From contig JAGFBZ010001254.1 in NCBI GenBank assembly GCA_018398805.1, positions 744,001 to 808,000 on the forward strand: a stretch of DNA of 64,000 nucleotides, in the 5' to 3' direction. This document shows positions 53,244 to 64,000 of this stretch, one piece after another. Origin of the DNA: Hirundichthys speculiger (taxonomy: Eukaryota; Chordata; Actinopteri; Beloniformes; Exocoetidae). The translations under genes and the position numbers were made by a program. Numbering within the stretch: position 1 is the stretch's first letter; the number at the start of each line of letters is the position of its first letter. The notes under the pieces were generated by a model. That model was not told the DNA's origin and searched no databases. It was given only the letters and a program-made list of their open reading frames with translations.

Positions 53244-55860
53244 GTAAGAAGTGACTGCAGGTTATATGTGTGAGTGTGTCTTGGGCTCAAGTTACATTCA
53301 TATTAACGAGTAGTATATGTTCTCCCTGTACCAAAATACCATTCCTGATCTTATCAACGGGGAGAGGAGTCATGTAGATGTGATGCTGCAAAGTCAAACA
53401 CTGCAGTTTCAGATAAGAGGACTAAGATTTTTCATCAAGTTGTTTTAGAGTTGACGGACACTTTCATCTTCATGGAACAGTTTGTTCAGTGCTCAGTGAA
53501 AAAATTGGCGGTGAATATTCTGACGATGTTAAATAGTCATTAACTGCCAGGGTGCTTGCTAAGAGGTCCATTTAATCCAGAGTCTTTTTTAAAATCATGT
53601 AAGCATCTCTCTCTGGAGACGCTGTAGAGGTGTAAAACAGCTATCTTTAAACAAGAAACTTTCAAGAGCTGTTGCAACGTAACCTCAGAATTTCTTTGGC
53701 ATGGTTTCAGGTATTACCTAACCAGGGCAGGTTGCAAAGAAAAGCGCTTGCTTCACAAGGACGTGACAACTGTCCAAATGAGGACATCCTGTTCTCGTGT
53801 AAATAGGATCACTTGTGGATGTGTGCAGTCTGAAAGTATAATTTCTGATATTGAGCTGAGGACAAGGGTGCCACACTAAGCAGTCTGTGTGACACCTGGG
53901 ATGGAAACTTTCACCGGCTATTATGATGAAGAAGCTTAACCTCCATGTAAGCCCTCTCATATATACGTGTGCTAAGCATCCACGACTCACCTCAGTCAAC
54001 AGTCAGTTCAGTCTGGTTTTTTTTTCTTTTAGGCATGTAATCCACATGGCAAAAACTACAATTCAAATTTGATCACTAACTTTACTACAGGGCAGATGGT
54101 AAAGATGGTAAAATACGTGACAAAACTTAGAACTGAAGACCAGAATTTAGCCTTAAAGATTAAGATCAGTGTTAACAGGAAAATGAAAGTGATAAGGATA
54201 TTTAAAACAAACAACCCCTAATGGTACAGGGGCAAAAAGGTCATTTTTCACCTGCTCCATTTTAGAAATCCAGTAAACCACCAATACGATTTGTTATGTC
54301 TCTCATAATTATGATGGTGGTGGACAGGAAAGAGACAAAAGAGAAAGAGAGACAGGAAAGAGATGCCAATAAACAAACAAAAAAAAGAGATTAGTCCAGG
54401 GATACCTGCTATGAAACACAAAAAGAACCGAAAACATAATCTGGGTTTTGGTTTGTTTCTTAAGATGACCTAACAAGAAATAGATAGTTCAAAATGACCC
54501 TTAAATTCAGCACATCAAGCAGCTTGAACATGTGTAATACTTCCCTTGGCGACCACTTCTTCTTCTCTATCAAATATAAGAACATGACTCTTCCAGGAAG
54601 AATTTTCAAGATTAGTTTCCATGCTAATAGAACAGGGTCTAAAAACAGAAACACTTTTAGATTTGCTCAGCATTTCAGTGGAAATTTCATTAAAGAGTAA
54701 GCGAGATTTGGCAGATTGCGCCATTACATCAGGCAACGAACCACGATTGGTATTTACGGCAAAAGGATAAAGACTGGAACGCTGCGAGAAAAAGAAAGAA
54801 GGTGCAGGAGGGAAAGATTCAGACAGATCCTCAGCCTTTCTTAATCTGCTCACAGCTATTCTGGAGGCAAAAACAGATTGAATTTTTCTACCCGCCCCAC
54901 TCAAATAAGTTGAAAAGGGACTTGGCATACTTTTTTTTTTGTGAAGAAAAGAAAGTGTGTTTTAGTTCCTGATCACAACAGACTTAGATTGATCACAACC
55001 CTTTATAGGGCTCAAACAGGGTATGTGTTCAATCAGACTCTGTCAAATAAAGTATGACATCCAAACTACAAGACATAATCCATTTTAGTGTCAACCCCTG
55101 TTTGAGCTGTGGACTAATCTGGGGAATGGGATGCTGCAGTGTGTGTCTGTGTGTATTTGGGAGGCACACATACAGCCTCATAATTCAGATGGTCTGACCA
55201 GCTTTGGCCTTTGAGATGTGGGACAGGAAATCTCTGACCAATGAAAAAGCTGGCATGGTGGACACTGTGATCCTGCTGGAATTCTACTATGACCACTGGG
55301 CATAAGGGGGTTGTAGGAAGGATTTATGGAAAGTCAGATGATGTGATTTCACCCAGAGCAACTTAATGCGTAACCACAGAGCTAACCCCTCCAGACAGAC
55401 GGCTGTCCCAGCTGAGCCTGGTTCTCCTGGAGGTTCCCTCTTGATGAAAGAGTTTTCCTCTCAACACTTACACTAAGTGCTTCCAAAGCAGAGATGCCTG
55501 TTATTAAAAATACAAATAAAGATTTAAAAAAAAGGTAGTAGGTAGTAGGTAAATAAAACTGAATGAAAATTAACTGACTAAAGATGTGACAGACTTGGAG
55601 ACAAGTCAGATAAAAATGTGAAGGAATGAAAGTTAAATGACACAGGCAGTCAACATCGTGGATTACCTTTTCTTTAATTGTAAATTAATTAGATTTATTT
55701 AGGAGAGTCTTCTCTTGTAAAGAAATAAAATGTCTTTTTGTGTCGTCCAGGTTTCAGATTTCCAAAGTGAAGAGACTGTTTCCCACCATGCATTTGGTCC
55801 AAATAAAGCACGTGTTTGCTCATTTCTGTTTGAACCTCATGGTTTTTGTTTTACCTGCAG
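53244..55860. other. Intron upstream of the LBH start exon
   Basis: No conserved exon recognised. It contains an ATG-initiated 137-codon open frame on the opposite strand (54515-54928), listed separately. Confidence 0.4.
54515..54928 (-). CDS. Hypothetical ORF, 137 codons, antisense in an LBH-gene intron
   Basis: The frame opens with ATG at 54928 (MPSPFSTYLSGAGRKIQSVF) and is uninterrupted to 54515. Composition is protein-like (Ser-, Arg- and Lys-rich, no low-complexity tract), but I recognise no family. The start lies beside an A-tract in the mRNA sense, and no splice sites or promoter were seen. It may be a chance frame, or a fragment of a retroelement or processed gene. Confidence 0.2.
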   Translation of the reverse strand: MPSPFSTYLSGAGRKIQSVFASRIAVSRLRKAEDLSESFPPAPSFFFSQRSSLYPFAVNTNRGSLPDVMAQSAKSRLLFNEISTEMLSKSKSVSVFRPCSISMETNLENSSWKSHVLIFDREEEVVAKGSITHVQAA

Positions 55861-55864
55861 ATGT

Positions 55865-58800
55865 ATGGAGGAGATGAGTAGTCAGGATCCAAACTGTCAA
55901 AGCATGCAAAGGAAGGACCAAAGGCTACCATTCCAGGTAGGCTTCATCATCAGTTAAGCAGACTCTTATGGCTCTGTCCAGTGGGGTTTCAGATAAAAAT
56001 GTCAATTCAGTGTTATTATTCTAAAAGATGTTTATCACAAAGAGCTTAACAGACTGGCACAGTTGCGTAAGCATGAAGCACAAATCGGTACATAAAAGGC
56101 CCAGGAGTTGCGTAGGTGTCTGTGAATGGGAGGGAGAGGGATCTGATGGATTATCAGTCAATACAATATACACTGGTGCTTGAAGGTTTGTAAATCTTTT
56201 TTTCTAACTGCTAATCCTACACAGTATTTCTCTGTATAAAACAGCTTCAGTGATGGATATTGTTGGGTTTCTTTATATGAATTGTTTACTTTGGGTCTAT
56301 TGGACACATTACAACTCAGTTAAGGTCATGACTTTGACATGGAGTAATAAGGGTTTTTTTGCTGCATGACTCACTTTCTGTAGCAACTCAGTTCATGGGA
56401 AAACATCCTGACGTATGCCTTTAGACCAGGGGTGTCTGACTAATTTTCACTGAGGGCCACATCAGCATCCTGGTTGCCGTCAAAGGGCCAGATTTACAGC
56501 ATGAATGTAGCAAAATGCAATGTAAATCAAAATAAATTAAACTGCACCTTATTCTACTGTTAAATAACTGTTTCTGTATTTATTATGTATTAAAGTTTCA
56601 AATATTTAACTCATTATTATATTAAACTCTCGCACCGGTGACGTTTACAGAGTCTGTTGCTATGGTAACAGACTCTGTGACCATCACTCAGAGTATCCAT
56701 TACCTTGGTTTCAGAAGCAGAAGCGATTCTTTGTTTTTCTTGTGGGCTAAATTGAGCATACTTAGCTCCGTGTTTGTTGTCAGAATGCTGACTTAGATTA
56801 TACTCTTTCATGACTGACACCGCCTCATAATACAAAAGATATTTTTTCATTTTGAGGTACAAACTTGTATTTGTTTTCCCATCGTTCATGAAACTCTTCC
56901 TTGTGCATCAATTTCTCTTTTCTTGGACATATTGGGGTTAGTTTGTAGAGGTTTTTCTTAAGTCCATCAGTTCTCAAAATCGTCTTGATGTCTTGCTCTT
57001 GGTGAGATACTGTTATTGTTGTGGGTGATGACGAAATGCATTATGGGAGATGTAGTTTATTGCCAAAATGCGCTTAGAGCAGCGTAAGCTTATTTTAAGT
57101 CTTAAAATATTGGTTTAAAATGTACCTTTTCCACCCTGGTGGGCATTAACAAGTCTTTTCCTAAAGTCCTTTTAAAGACTCTTCTGTTTTTACCATCATA
57201 TTCTCACACAAACATTGAGGGTTGATCAGACTTGGACAGACTAACTATAATTCCACCCTGCTAATCCTAGATTTTCACATGGCTCTGGATGATTTTCCTC
57301 AAGACATTGAGAGCCAAAGACCATATTTTTGTCTAATTTCTTAACATGGTTTCTCTGTTTGTAATTCTCTGACTAGCTTTAACGCTCAAAAGCTGGGAAT
57401 TCTAAAGGGTTTGCAGAGTTTCAAGGGCCTTGCCAACGAAGTAAAAAGTTTAAACAAATTTAGATTTACAGATTCCACTTAAACTAAAGCAATTTGGAAT
57501 AAATTTTTTTCTTTTTTTTTTTTTTTTAAATCACCTCTCCCTCCAGATCTTTCCTGAGATTGTCATGGGCCCACAGAGTTCTTTGAACAGCCTGGACCAC
57601 GACCATGAAAAGGAGCGTCTACCCTCTATTGTTGTGGAACCCACTGAAGTGAGCGAAGTGGAGAGCGGAGAGCTGCGCTGGCCTCCAGACAACATAGATA
57701 TGGAGGACGATGAGGAGGACCTCTTCTTGGAGCAGTGCATCCCCCCAGCAAACATAGCAGACTGGGGAGACGAGGAGGAAGAAGAGGAGACGTCAGTTAT
57801 ACTGAACCAGCAACCAAGCTTGACACTCATTGGTGAGTTGGACATTAACATTCTCCTCTTAGTTGTAATTAGCTTTGTAGAGCGATGTGACCAGATGTAA
57901 ACCATGTGTAAGGACCATGTTCGTAGAAGAATTAGGGAATATGGACGGACAGAGAACAAGATTTCTAGAGAATTTGGAGCGATCAGTTGCCAGGAGCTAA
58001 ATACGACATGTGGGTCCTTGTTTGCAAGATTCCAAGCAGATCTCTTCATCTAAAACGATCACCACATCCAGGCGCTATGCATGACTTGTGGAGTGTACAG
58101 ATCACATCATCAGTGATCTTCAGCACCATCTAGATGTCTGATTAGAGGCCCGTTGAGCTCTTCTCATCCGAGAGAAAATGGCAAATACAGCTTCTTGTGG
58201 ATAGGCAGTTGCTGAAATAATGAGCAGCAGGAGTTGCCTCTGTCATTGATGTCAGTGTCCATCTGTGCCATCATGAGGGGCAGTTCTGACTGTGAGAATG
58301 GTCATTGCTGCCAGTGGAAAAATACTTCTGCACAACCACAAACCAAGAACAAGGCAGCGTCGCAGAGTCAGCATCACTTCAAGAGAACCACATGCAGTTC
58401 AGTAATAAAACTAAAGCTGCCACTGTCAATATTAAGAGTCTGTAAATCTTGTTGGCACCAAATACAAATGAGCATTCATTCTTTTAAACAGATATAGTAA
58501 AGTTTCAGTTATTGATATAAAGTCTTTGCAACATTTTCATTACACAGTTGCAGTGATTTGGAAATTGCACTTTGTAAATCAACACTTTGGTTGAGAAAGA
58601 CATGTTAAACGTTAATAGGACACAAAATCACAGCCTCTCCTCAATCTGGTAACCTACACACTTGTCTGTTTTCAGTACTCTCAAGCATCATCAGATTGAC
58701 AAAACTGTGATTTACTTTGTGCTTCTGATAGCACATCTTAGAAGCTGTTTCATGAGCTGCATTTCTTTGAGCCTTAGCTTTGAAAATATGGTTAATTACA

Positions 58801-58924
58801 TTTGAAACGTGCTAGAAGATCCAAGAATAAACACAGCAATTTTTCTTCTGCAGACCTCCAGTCTGAAGCATTTCGAGATGACACTCCAACACTCCCACCA
58901 AGCAGCACTACAGCCTTCAACTGA
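55865..58924 (+). CDS. lbh: LBH-domain transcription cofactor (142 aa, 3 coding exons from this ATG)
   Basis: LBH (limb-bud-and-heart) proteins are small, acidic, largely disordered nuclear cofactors acting in Wnt-linked development. Exons: 55865-55936 (the exon itself begins at 55861), 57547-57832, 58854-58924; 429 bases, GT-AG, frame kept. The product begins MEEMSSQDPN; the LBH signature is at about residues 24-72: QIFPEIV, then KERLPSIVVEPTE and VESGELRWPP, nearly identical to vertebrate LBH. After it come two acidic blocks (MEDDEEDLFLEQ, DWGDEEEEEE) and a tail ending SSTTAFN. The C-terminus is longer than mammalian LBH (about 105 aa). The in-frame upstream exon 52951-53243 may extend the N-terminus. 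Whether it is lbh or a teleost lbh-like duplicate is not settled. Confidence 0.88.
55937..57546. other. LBH-gene intron with a hAT-like remnant
   Basis: 56427-57060 begins 'caggggtgtctgactaattt' with 'tgagggccacatcagcatcc', the left end of a common fish hAT-type element. A matching right end was not found, so it looks truncated. The rest shows nothing. Confidence 0.45.
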
Positions 58925-59136
58925 CCTCACATCCAAGAGCTCTCCACATCGGCTGACCTCGTGAGGAAATATCCTGACATGAACTGTGGCAATAACTGTG
59001 AAAGAAACATTACACAGGGGTAACCACGACAACATATCACGATATATTAGACAATAAATTACTACATGCCAACAGGGACATTCCTATCAGACGTCCATGC
59101 ACTTATGAAAACATGAACACACACACGTGCATGTAT

Positions 59137-59141
59137 ATACA

Positions 59142-59226
<85 letters not shown>
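59137..59226. repeat. (TA)n microsatellite
   Basis: About 90 bases of alternating TA, followed by a short GA run. Confidence 0.95.
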
Positions 59227-59231
<5 letters not shown>

Positions 59232-59934
59232 GAGAGAGAGTCGTCTTGCTGACTTTTGCTAGTTAAACAGCATGATGTCTTTGCTTCTTTCTTTCCTTTT
59301 ATAGGATCTATTTTGCTGACACTGTGAGGTTATGTTTCATTTCCCTGTTTGTTTCCCAGATTTTCAAAAGCTCGCTAATGTCACAACCCACGATGAGGGA
59401 ACTTCCTGTCACAGCAACATTCTGTTTTTATGTTCATGTTTGACTCTTTCTCTATACTTCATCTCTGCATCTAATGCTGTATCATAGACCACCATTTTAA
59501 CAACACATACGGCTTTTAAGGCTTGAATCTGTGATTTTCTCAAAAGACCCTCATTACGCTGATTGAATCATCGTCAGATCTAAATTTGTCAGTGAGGCAT
59601 GACAAATAAGATGTGCATCACAGGAATGACAGATCATGACTAATGGGTATTATTGCAAAGTTGCAAAATTTAAAGGGACACATGTTGGACCAAAGAAGAA
59701 GTTCATCTCTAGATGCTTTTTCTTACAACAAGAACTGCAGTTTTTCATGTGTGTGTAGGCTAATCTGTAAATTACTTGTACAGAGAGACAAAACTGAAAT
59801 GCTATAAAGTTGTTATTATGAATCTACTATTAAAGTATGTGTTCCCCTACTTCATGACAAGAGTTTTATTAAGTTGCTGACTGGGTTTGTTGAAAGCAAC
59901 CCAGTGCCTTAATTCACTTTCTTCTCAACATGTG

Positions 59935-59936
<2 letters not shown>

Positions 59937-59990
<54 letters not shown>
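59937..59990. repeat. (GT)n microsatellite
   Basis: About 54 bases of GT dinucleotides. A second, interrupted GT run lies at 60678-60726. Confidence 0.95.
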
Positions 59991-60729
59991 AAAGAAACTG
60001 CTCCCAGCATACGTTTTTCATACTGCTCCACTTTTGTGCGTGTGAACGCGCCAGTAATCTTTAGCTTCTCAATCTTAAAAAAGGATATCTTCATGTCCAC
60101 TGACAATGAGCCTGTGCCAAAAAGAAAAAGTTGCACACTCCAACACACTGAACCACTGAGTCCTGACAAGGGATCAGCTCTCTGATCCTGCATTAGTTTC
60201 TCTGCATTTGATGAAGATAACTGACATCTTTCTTTAAATGAATTTCTAAATTTTGATCCCTCATGTGCACCTTCCATTTAAAAATGATGATCCCTGTGTG
60301 ATCTAACTTAACAGACACGAAGGAGTTTCAAATGTCATGTTTGTGACAATAAAAACCACTAATCCCTAACACGGATGACAGTAAACCATCCGTTTATGGT
60401 TTTATGGCTTTTTATGGAAGTTGTAAGCTCTGATAAGTAATTTCGGAATTTTTCTGACTTGTTTTTTTCTTCTTCTCCAGAATATAATTGTTTATTATAA
60501 TTTAAGCCAGAAAATGTTTGATTTTGTTAAAATATTATGTTATGAAGTGAGGACACATTAGGTTTACATTGAGACACATTGTCAAATAGTCCTTTAAAGG
60601 TCATTTTTTGGTCCTTTCCCAACATTTGTTCGCAAATAGACAATAATTGATGTGGAGGTGTGGATTATAGCTGCGTAGGTGTGTGTGTGTGTGTGTGGGT
60701 GTGCGTGTGTGTGTGTGTGCATGTGTGCA

Positions 60730-60832
60730 CACTAAGGGGTGGGGACATCAAAACTTTGTCTTCAACAGCTTCATAACTTCCTTGAAAGTGTTAGAGTGCA
60801 ACATCAACAGGCAACTCACAGGCAACTTAAAC
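60730..60832 (+). other. c5ar1: Candidate non-coding first exon of c5ar1
   Basis: A consensus donor (CTTAAAC|GTAAGTT) ends a short stretch at 60832, and the c5ar1 coding exon begins after the acceptor CCTCCTACAG at 61040, giving a 208-base intron. C5AR1 genes have a short 5' exon and a single main coding exon. The left limit (TSS) is a guess. Confidence 0.45.
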
Positions 60833-61052
60833 GTAAGTTGAAATATCACATAAATCTAAATGAAAGTTTACACAGTTAAAGATGTAAATTCATAAGGATA
60901 GCTTGTTTTAAGTACACCATTATGGAAATTAAATTAGTTTTAGATAAAACCTTTGTCTTTTAAACTGTTTTTGATATATAATGTTTTCTCTAATGTTATT
61001 CAGGCACTGATATTTGTAATGTTATACTTTCCTCCTACAGCTTTACTGAACC

Positions 61053-62105
61053 ATGGATTACTTCGATTTCTTCGAAAACATCTCTGACAGCTTTGACTTT
61101 AACTACACACTACCTGTGATTCCTGAGATTCTGGTTCCTCAGATCCAACCCATCCAGATTGCGGCTCTGGTCCTCTATGGCCTCGTGGTCTTGCTGGGAG
61201 TGCCTGGTAACGCGGTGGTGGTGTGGGTGACGGGGTTCTGCATGCGCCGCTCTGTCACTACCATCTGGTTCCTCAACCTTGCGCTGGCTGACCTCTTGTG
61301 CTGCCTTTCCCTTCCTCTGCTCATGGTACCCCTGGCCCATGACGACCACTGGCACTTTGGCCCGCTGGCCTGCAGACTGGTCAAAGGTCTGTTCTACCTG
61401 GTGATGTACTGCAGTGTGCTGCAGCTGGTTTTGATCAGCGTGGACCGCTTGCTGCTGGTCATCAAACCCATCTGGTGTCAGAACAACAGGAGACCCATTC
61501 ATGCAGTGTACGGGTGTGCGGCTGTGTGGCTCCTGGCCCTGATTGTGAGCATCCCGTACTTTGTCTTCGCCCGGGAGATCGGGGTAGGTGAGATAAAGAA
61601 AGAATGTCTGATGGCGTACCCTTCACAGAGCGTCTGGCCCATTATATCCATTCGCTTCCTGCTGGGATTCATCATCCCTTTCGTGGTTATATTAGTCTGC
61701 CACCTTATGCTATACAGCCGTACGCAGACAAGACTGTCTCGTGGTCGGACCCACTCCAAGAGAACTCTGAGGGTCATCTTTGCTGTGGTGCTGAGCTTCT
61801 TCTTCTGCTGGCTACCGTTGCACATCATGGACTTCATCACCTTGACCACCCCTCGAAACTCTCCTCACAGTCCAAACGTGTACCTGGCTCATGTGCTCGC
61901 GCTCTGCCTGGCGTATTTCAACAGCTGCCTCAACCCTCTGCTCTATGTGTGCCTGGGCCGCGGCTTCAAAGAGAGCATGAGTCGCTCCATGCGCAACATC
62001 CTCCAGTTCATCAGCGAGGAGCCAAGCACCAAGATCAACGTCACCAACGTTGACACCAAGAGCAGCACCAGTGGGAGCGGTGGGAAGGAAATGATGAAAC
62101 TCTGA
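61053..62105 (+). CDS. c5ar1: C5a anaphylatoxin chemotactic receptor 1 (350 aa, one coding exon)
   Basis: C5AR1 is a class-A GPCR on myeloid cells that binds complement fragment C5a and drives chemotaxis and activation through Gi. The start is ATG 61053, 12 bases after the acceptor at 61040. The N-terminus is rich in Asp, Tyr and Phe (MDYFDFFENISDSFDFNYT), with N-glycosylation sites at N9 and N17 and tyrosines at 3 and 18 that could be sulfated, as for C5a binding. Seven hydrophobic segments follow (about 36-60, 70-95, 108-130, 151-171, 196-221, 239-262, 278-300). Seen: TM2 LALAD, C107 and C185 for the disulfide, SVDRLLLVIKPIWCQN (131-133 DRL in place of DRY), FCWLPLH in TM6, NPLLY (294-298), and a Ser/Thr-rich tail. 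VDRxLLVxKPIWCQN is a C5aR hallmark. The frame is intact. Confidence 0.93.
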   Translation: MDYFDFFENISDSFDFNYTLPVIPEILVPQIQPIQIAALVLYGLVVLLGVPGNAVVVWVTGFCMRRSVTTIWFLNLALADLLCCLSLPLLMVPLAHDDHWHFGPLACRLVKGLFYLVMYCSVLQLVLISVDRLLLVIKPIWCQNNRRPIHAVYGCAAVWLLALIVSIPYFVFAREIGVGEIKKECLMAYPSQSVWPIISIRFLLGFIIPFVVILVCHLMLYSRTQTRLSRGRTHSKRTLRVIFAVVLSFFFCWLPLHIMDFITLTTPRNSPHSPNVYLAHVLALCLAYFNSCLNPLLYVCLGRGFKESMSRSMRNILQFISEEPSTKINVTNVDTKSSTSGSGGKEMMKL

Positions 62106-64000
62106 AGACTTTTTCAATACCCCATGCCATCCCCACATCAGTATAACAAGAGTGTTTGTTGTGGCGGACGTTCAACAGTGGAGTAAAGCTCTCTTTGCTG
62201 CTGACACTGAACTTATCATGAACGAAACCATTGCATTTGGGGTCTAAACTTTGCTACTGTGCACAGGATAATCTGAAAACGACTCTTGGGTTGAAGGCAT
62301 AGACTGTATAAAGCTAGGTTTATAGATGTGACACCACTTCAGTATTGCAAACGGGGAACTATTGCACAACTTCCAGTTTTCCATGTGTCATGCAAGAAAA
62401 ATATTGACACTTCTCCTTTTCTTCTTGTATAACTCCATGTTTCATTTTTCTATTTAATTTTAAGCTTGTTAGAAACTATACTGTTACAAGAATATCTAAT
62501 CTTGCAACACATAAAAATGGTTCCCTCGTGCCAGTTCAATTAATTGTTCACAAAAAACACCACAAGAGGGAGACACACTCTAAATGTCTGCTGCTCAGAG
62601 CTCAGACTGTTTCTCCACTCCACAGTCATGAATAGTGGATTTTATTGTTCAAATGTGAGATTATCGATTATTTTGCTTGGGTAAAATGTCATTATTTATT
62701 TTTTTGAAAGCCCCCCCCTCCCCTATGTAACAGTAGCACATCTGACTACATGGGGTATATTACAAGGAAGTTCATGTGCCAGCCCCTGGCATTGGACACA
62801 AGGAAGTGTACCTCTAGTGGGACGAAATGAAATTACAAGACATGTGGACATTTTTTGTCAACAAAGCAGATCTAAATGCCCCCATGTGATCAAAAATGAC
62901 TTGAAATCTCAGATAACTTAAATGGGTGCGAATACTTTATAGTTATTGCCAATGCACACTGTTTAATAAGTGTTTACAAGAAAAATATATTTCCATTCTT
63001 GAAGACCAGGTTAGTTATATATTCTCACAGGTTTTTATGGAGGGGACATTTACATTCCTAAAACATTGTTTTTGCTTTTTTGTTTCTGACTCTGTGTCCT
63101 TAATGCTGTATGCCAATAAAATGCCACAAGACTTTTCAAACTGGCTTTATCAGTGTGTTGGTGTGTGGTTTGTGTTTAACTGCTGAGGGAGATGAGGTCA
63201 GCGTTTCAGGAAAGAGGGCCAGGAGAATCAATTGAACACAGCTGCAGCAGATCTCTAATTAGTTTGCCCCTCTGTTTATGCAAAACAGAAACAGTCATAA
63301 AAAGCTAATGTACCTTTTTTCTTTTATTTACAAATTACATTCATTCCAAACAAGGCCACATGATGGCATTCACAAAGACAAACATATATACAAAGTGTGT
63401 TTATGTGTTACTGTGTTTCATAGAACCTGTGCACGTCAACATACTTTACACACATGCATGAATTTACACTGGTCCGTGAGCAGAACCTCTACTGAACCCT
63501 CCTCTGACTCCTGTTCATGGATGCTTATTGGTCCCTTAAGCAGCTAGATGCAGAGGAGCGATGGTGGATTGTTAACGTCAGTGTGAATCCATCAAGAAAC
63601 AGGGCTGAAGACAACACTACTAAAAATAAAGTGACATGCACTCGTTCCCTGTTCAGAGAATCACAATCAGCCTGTGAATTTTGAGTCTGCAGAAAAACCA
63701 AACGCATACACCATTGTTTTCTGCAGTACAAATGTCAGATGATTTCCAGAAAACATTGGCCGAGCGCAACACAGATCCTTCCTTGTTTTAATTATTGGCA
63801 TTTATATGACGTTTCTAAAACAGACTGTGACCCTAATAATTTACAAAGTTCATCAAAGGAGTTTGAACCAGATGTTTTGGGTTCTGATTTGTGGAAAAAT
63901 AGAGGCAAGCTTTTCATTTCAGTTGAATTCAGTTCAGTTAAGTGAGTCAACACTGAGCAGATCAGATAATTATGGAAAATGTGACATTTCAGGAATTAAT
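62106..64000 (+). other. c5ar1 3' UTR and downstream intergenic sequence
   Basis: The first well-placed AATAAA is at 63115-63120 ('gccaataaaatgcc'), giving a 3' UTR of about 1 kb. Beyond it I see no gene; the short open frames to the window end lack recognisable motifs. Confidence 0.45.

Larger units (their letters stand above)
58925..60700 (+). other. LBH-gene 3' UTR and intergenic sequence
   Basis: Candidate poly(A) hexamers AATAAA are at 59053-59058 (130 bases past the stop) and 60348-60353 (a long 3' UTR). Between them lie a (TA)n microsatellite (59137-59226) and a (GT)n run (59937-59990). No further gene seen. Confidence 0.45.

Noticed and set aside
57531..58049. 172-codon minus-strand frame over the LBH exon, Ser-rich
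   Set aside because: Antisense of the acidic Glu/Asp-coding LBH exon; the Ser runs are reversed GAG/GAC codons.
59909..60277. 122-codon minus-strand frame with a His-Thr run
   Set aside because: Created by the (GT)n microsatellite; no conserved sequence on either side.
61110..62138. Frames of 70-150 codons overlapping c5ar1 on both strands
   Set aside because: Shadow frames of the receptor coding exon.

Overview
This is vertebrate nuclear DNA, almost certainly from a ray-finned (percomorph-type) teleost. It has split genes with GT-AG introns, long AT-rich intergenic stretches with TA, GT and GGAT microsatellites, and fish-type transposons: Tc1-like, hAT and other DNA elements, and RTE-, L1- and L2-like LINE remnants. 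Much of the non-genic DNA is repeat. I found no bacterial, phage, CRISPR or viral locus.

Genes from left to right: (1) a CpG-rich promoter and first exon of an unidentified minus-strand gene at about 4.24-4.85 kb whose body would lie off the left edge, plus a second CpG-rich stretch at 11.38-11.65 kb with minus-strand splice donors; (2) snrpd2 (Sm-D2 spliceosome core protein), minus, 16433-22594, 3 exons, start codon split by intron 1; (3) a single-exon foxg1-family forkhead gene, minus, 29388-30599; (4) a short peptidoglycan recognition protein (pglyrp5-like), minus, 33792-35371, 4 exons; (5) polr2i (RNA polymerase II subunit RPB9), minus, 43002-49281, 6 exons, with one extra base breaking the frame in exon 2; (6) a C1q-domain gene, minus, 49745 to about 50724; (7) an LBH-domain gene, plus, 55865-58924, with a probable upstream exon ending at 53243; (8) c5ar1 (C5a receptor), plus, 61053-62105, with an upstream non-coding exon.

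These genes do not form a functional unit. Two are housekeeping genes (snrpd2, polr2i), two are developmental regulators (foxg1 paralog, LBH protein) and three have likely innate-immune roles (PGRP, C1q-domain protein, C5a receptor). The last three make a loose immune grouping, but nothing in the DNA shows co-regulation.

Mobile DNA: the clearest structures are a nested stack at 22.86-26.19 kb (a long-inverted-repeat DNA element containing a 144-bp MITE, a palindromic hAT MITE with a perfect 8-bp target duplication, and a SINE-like insert); a LINE at 36.06-37.33 kb with a 12-bp target duplication; a decayed Tc1-like transposon at 39.2-40.8 kb; and a hAT-like element inside polr2i. I did not find a convincing undescribed system. 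The most useful points to check are the polr2i frame break, the ATG-less reading-frame extension of the LBH gene, the orphan promoters and the small MITE family.
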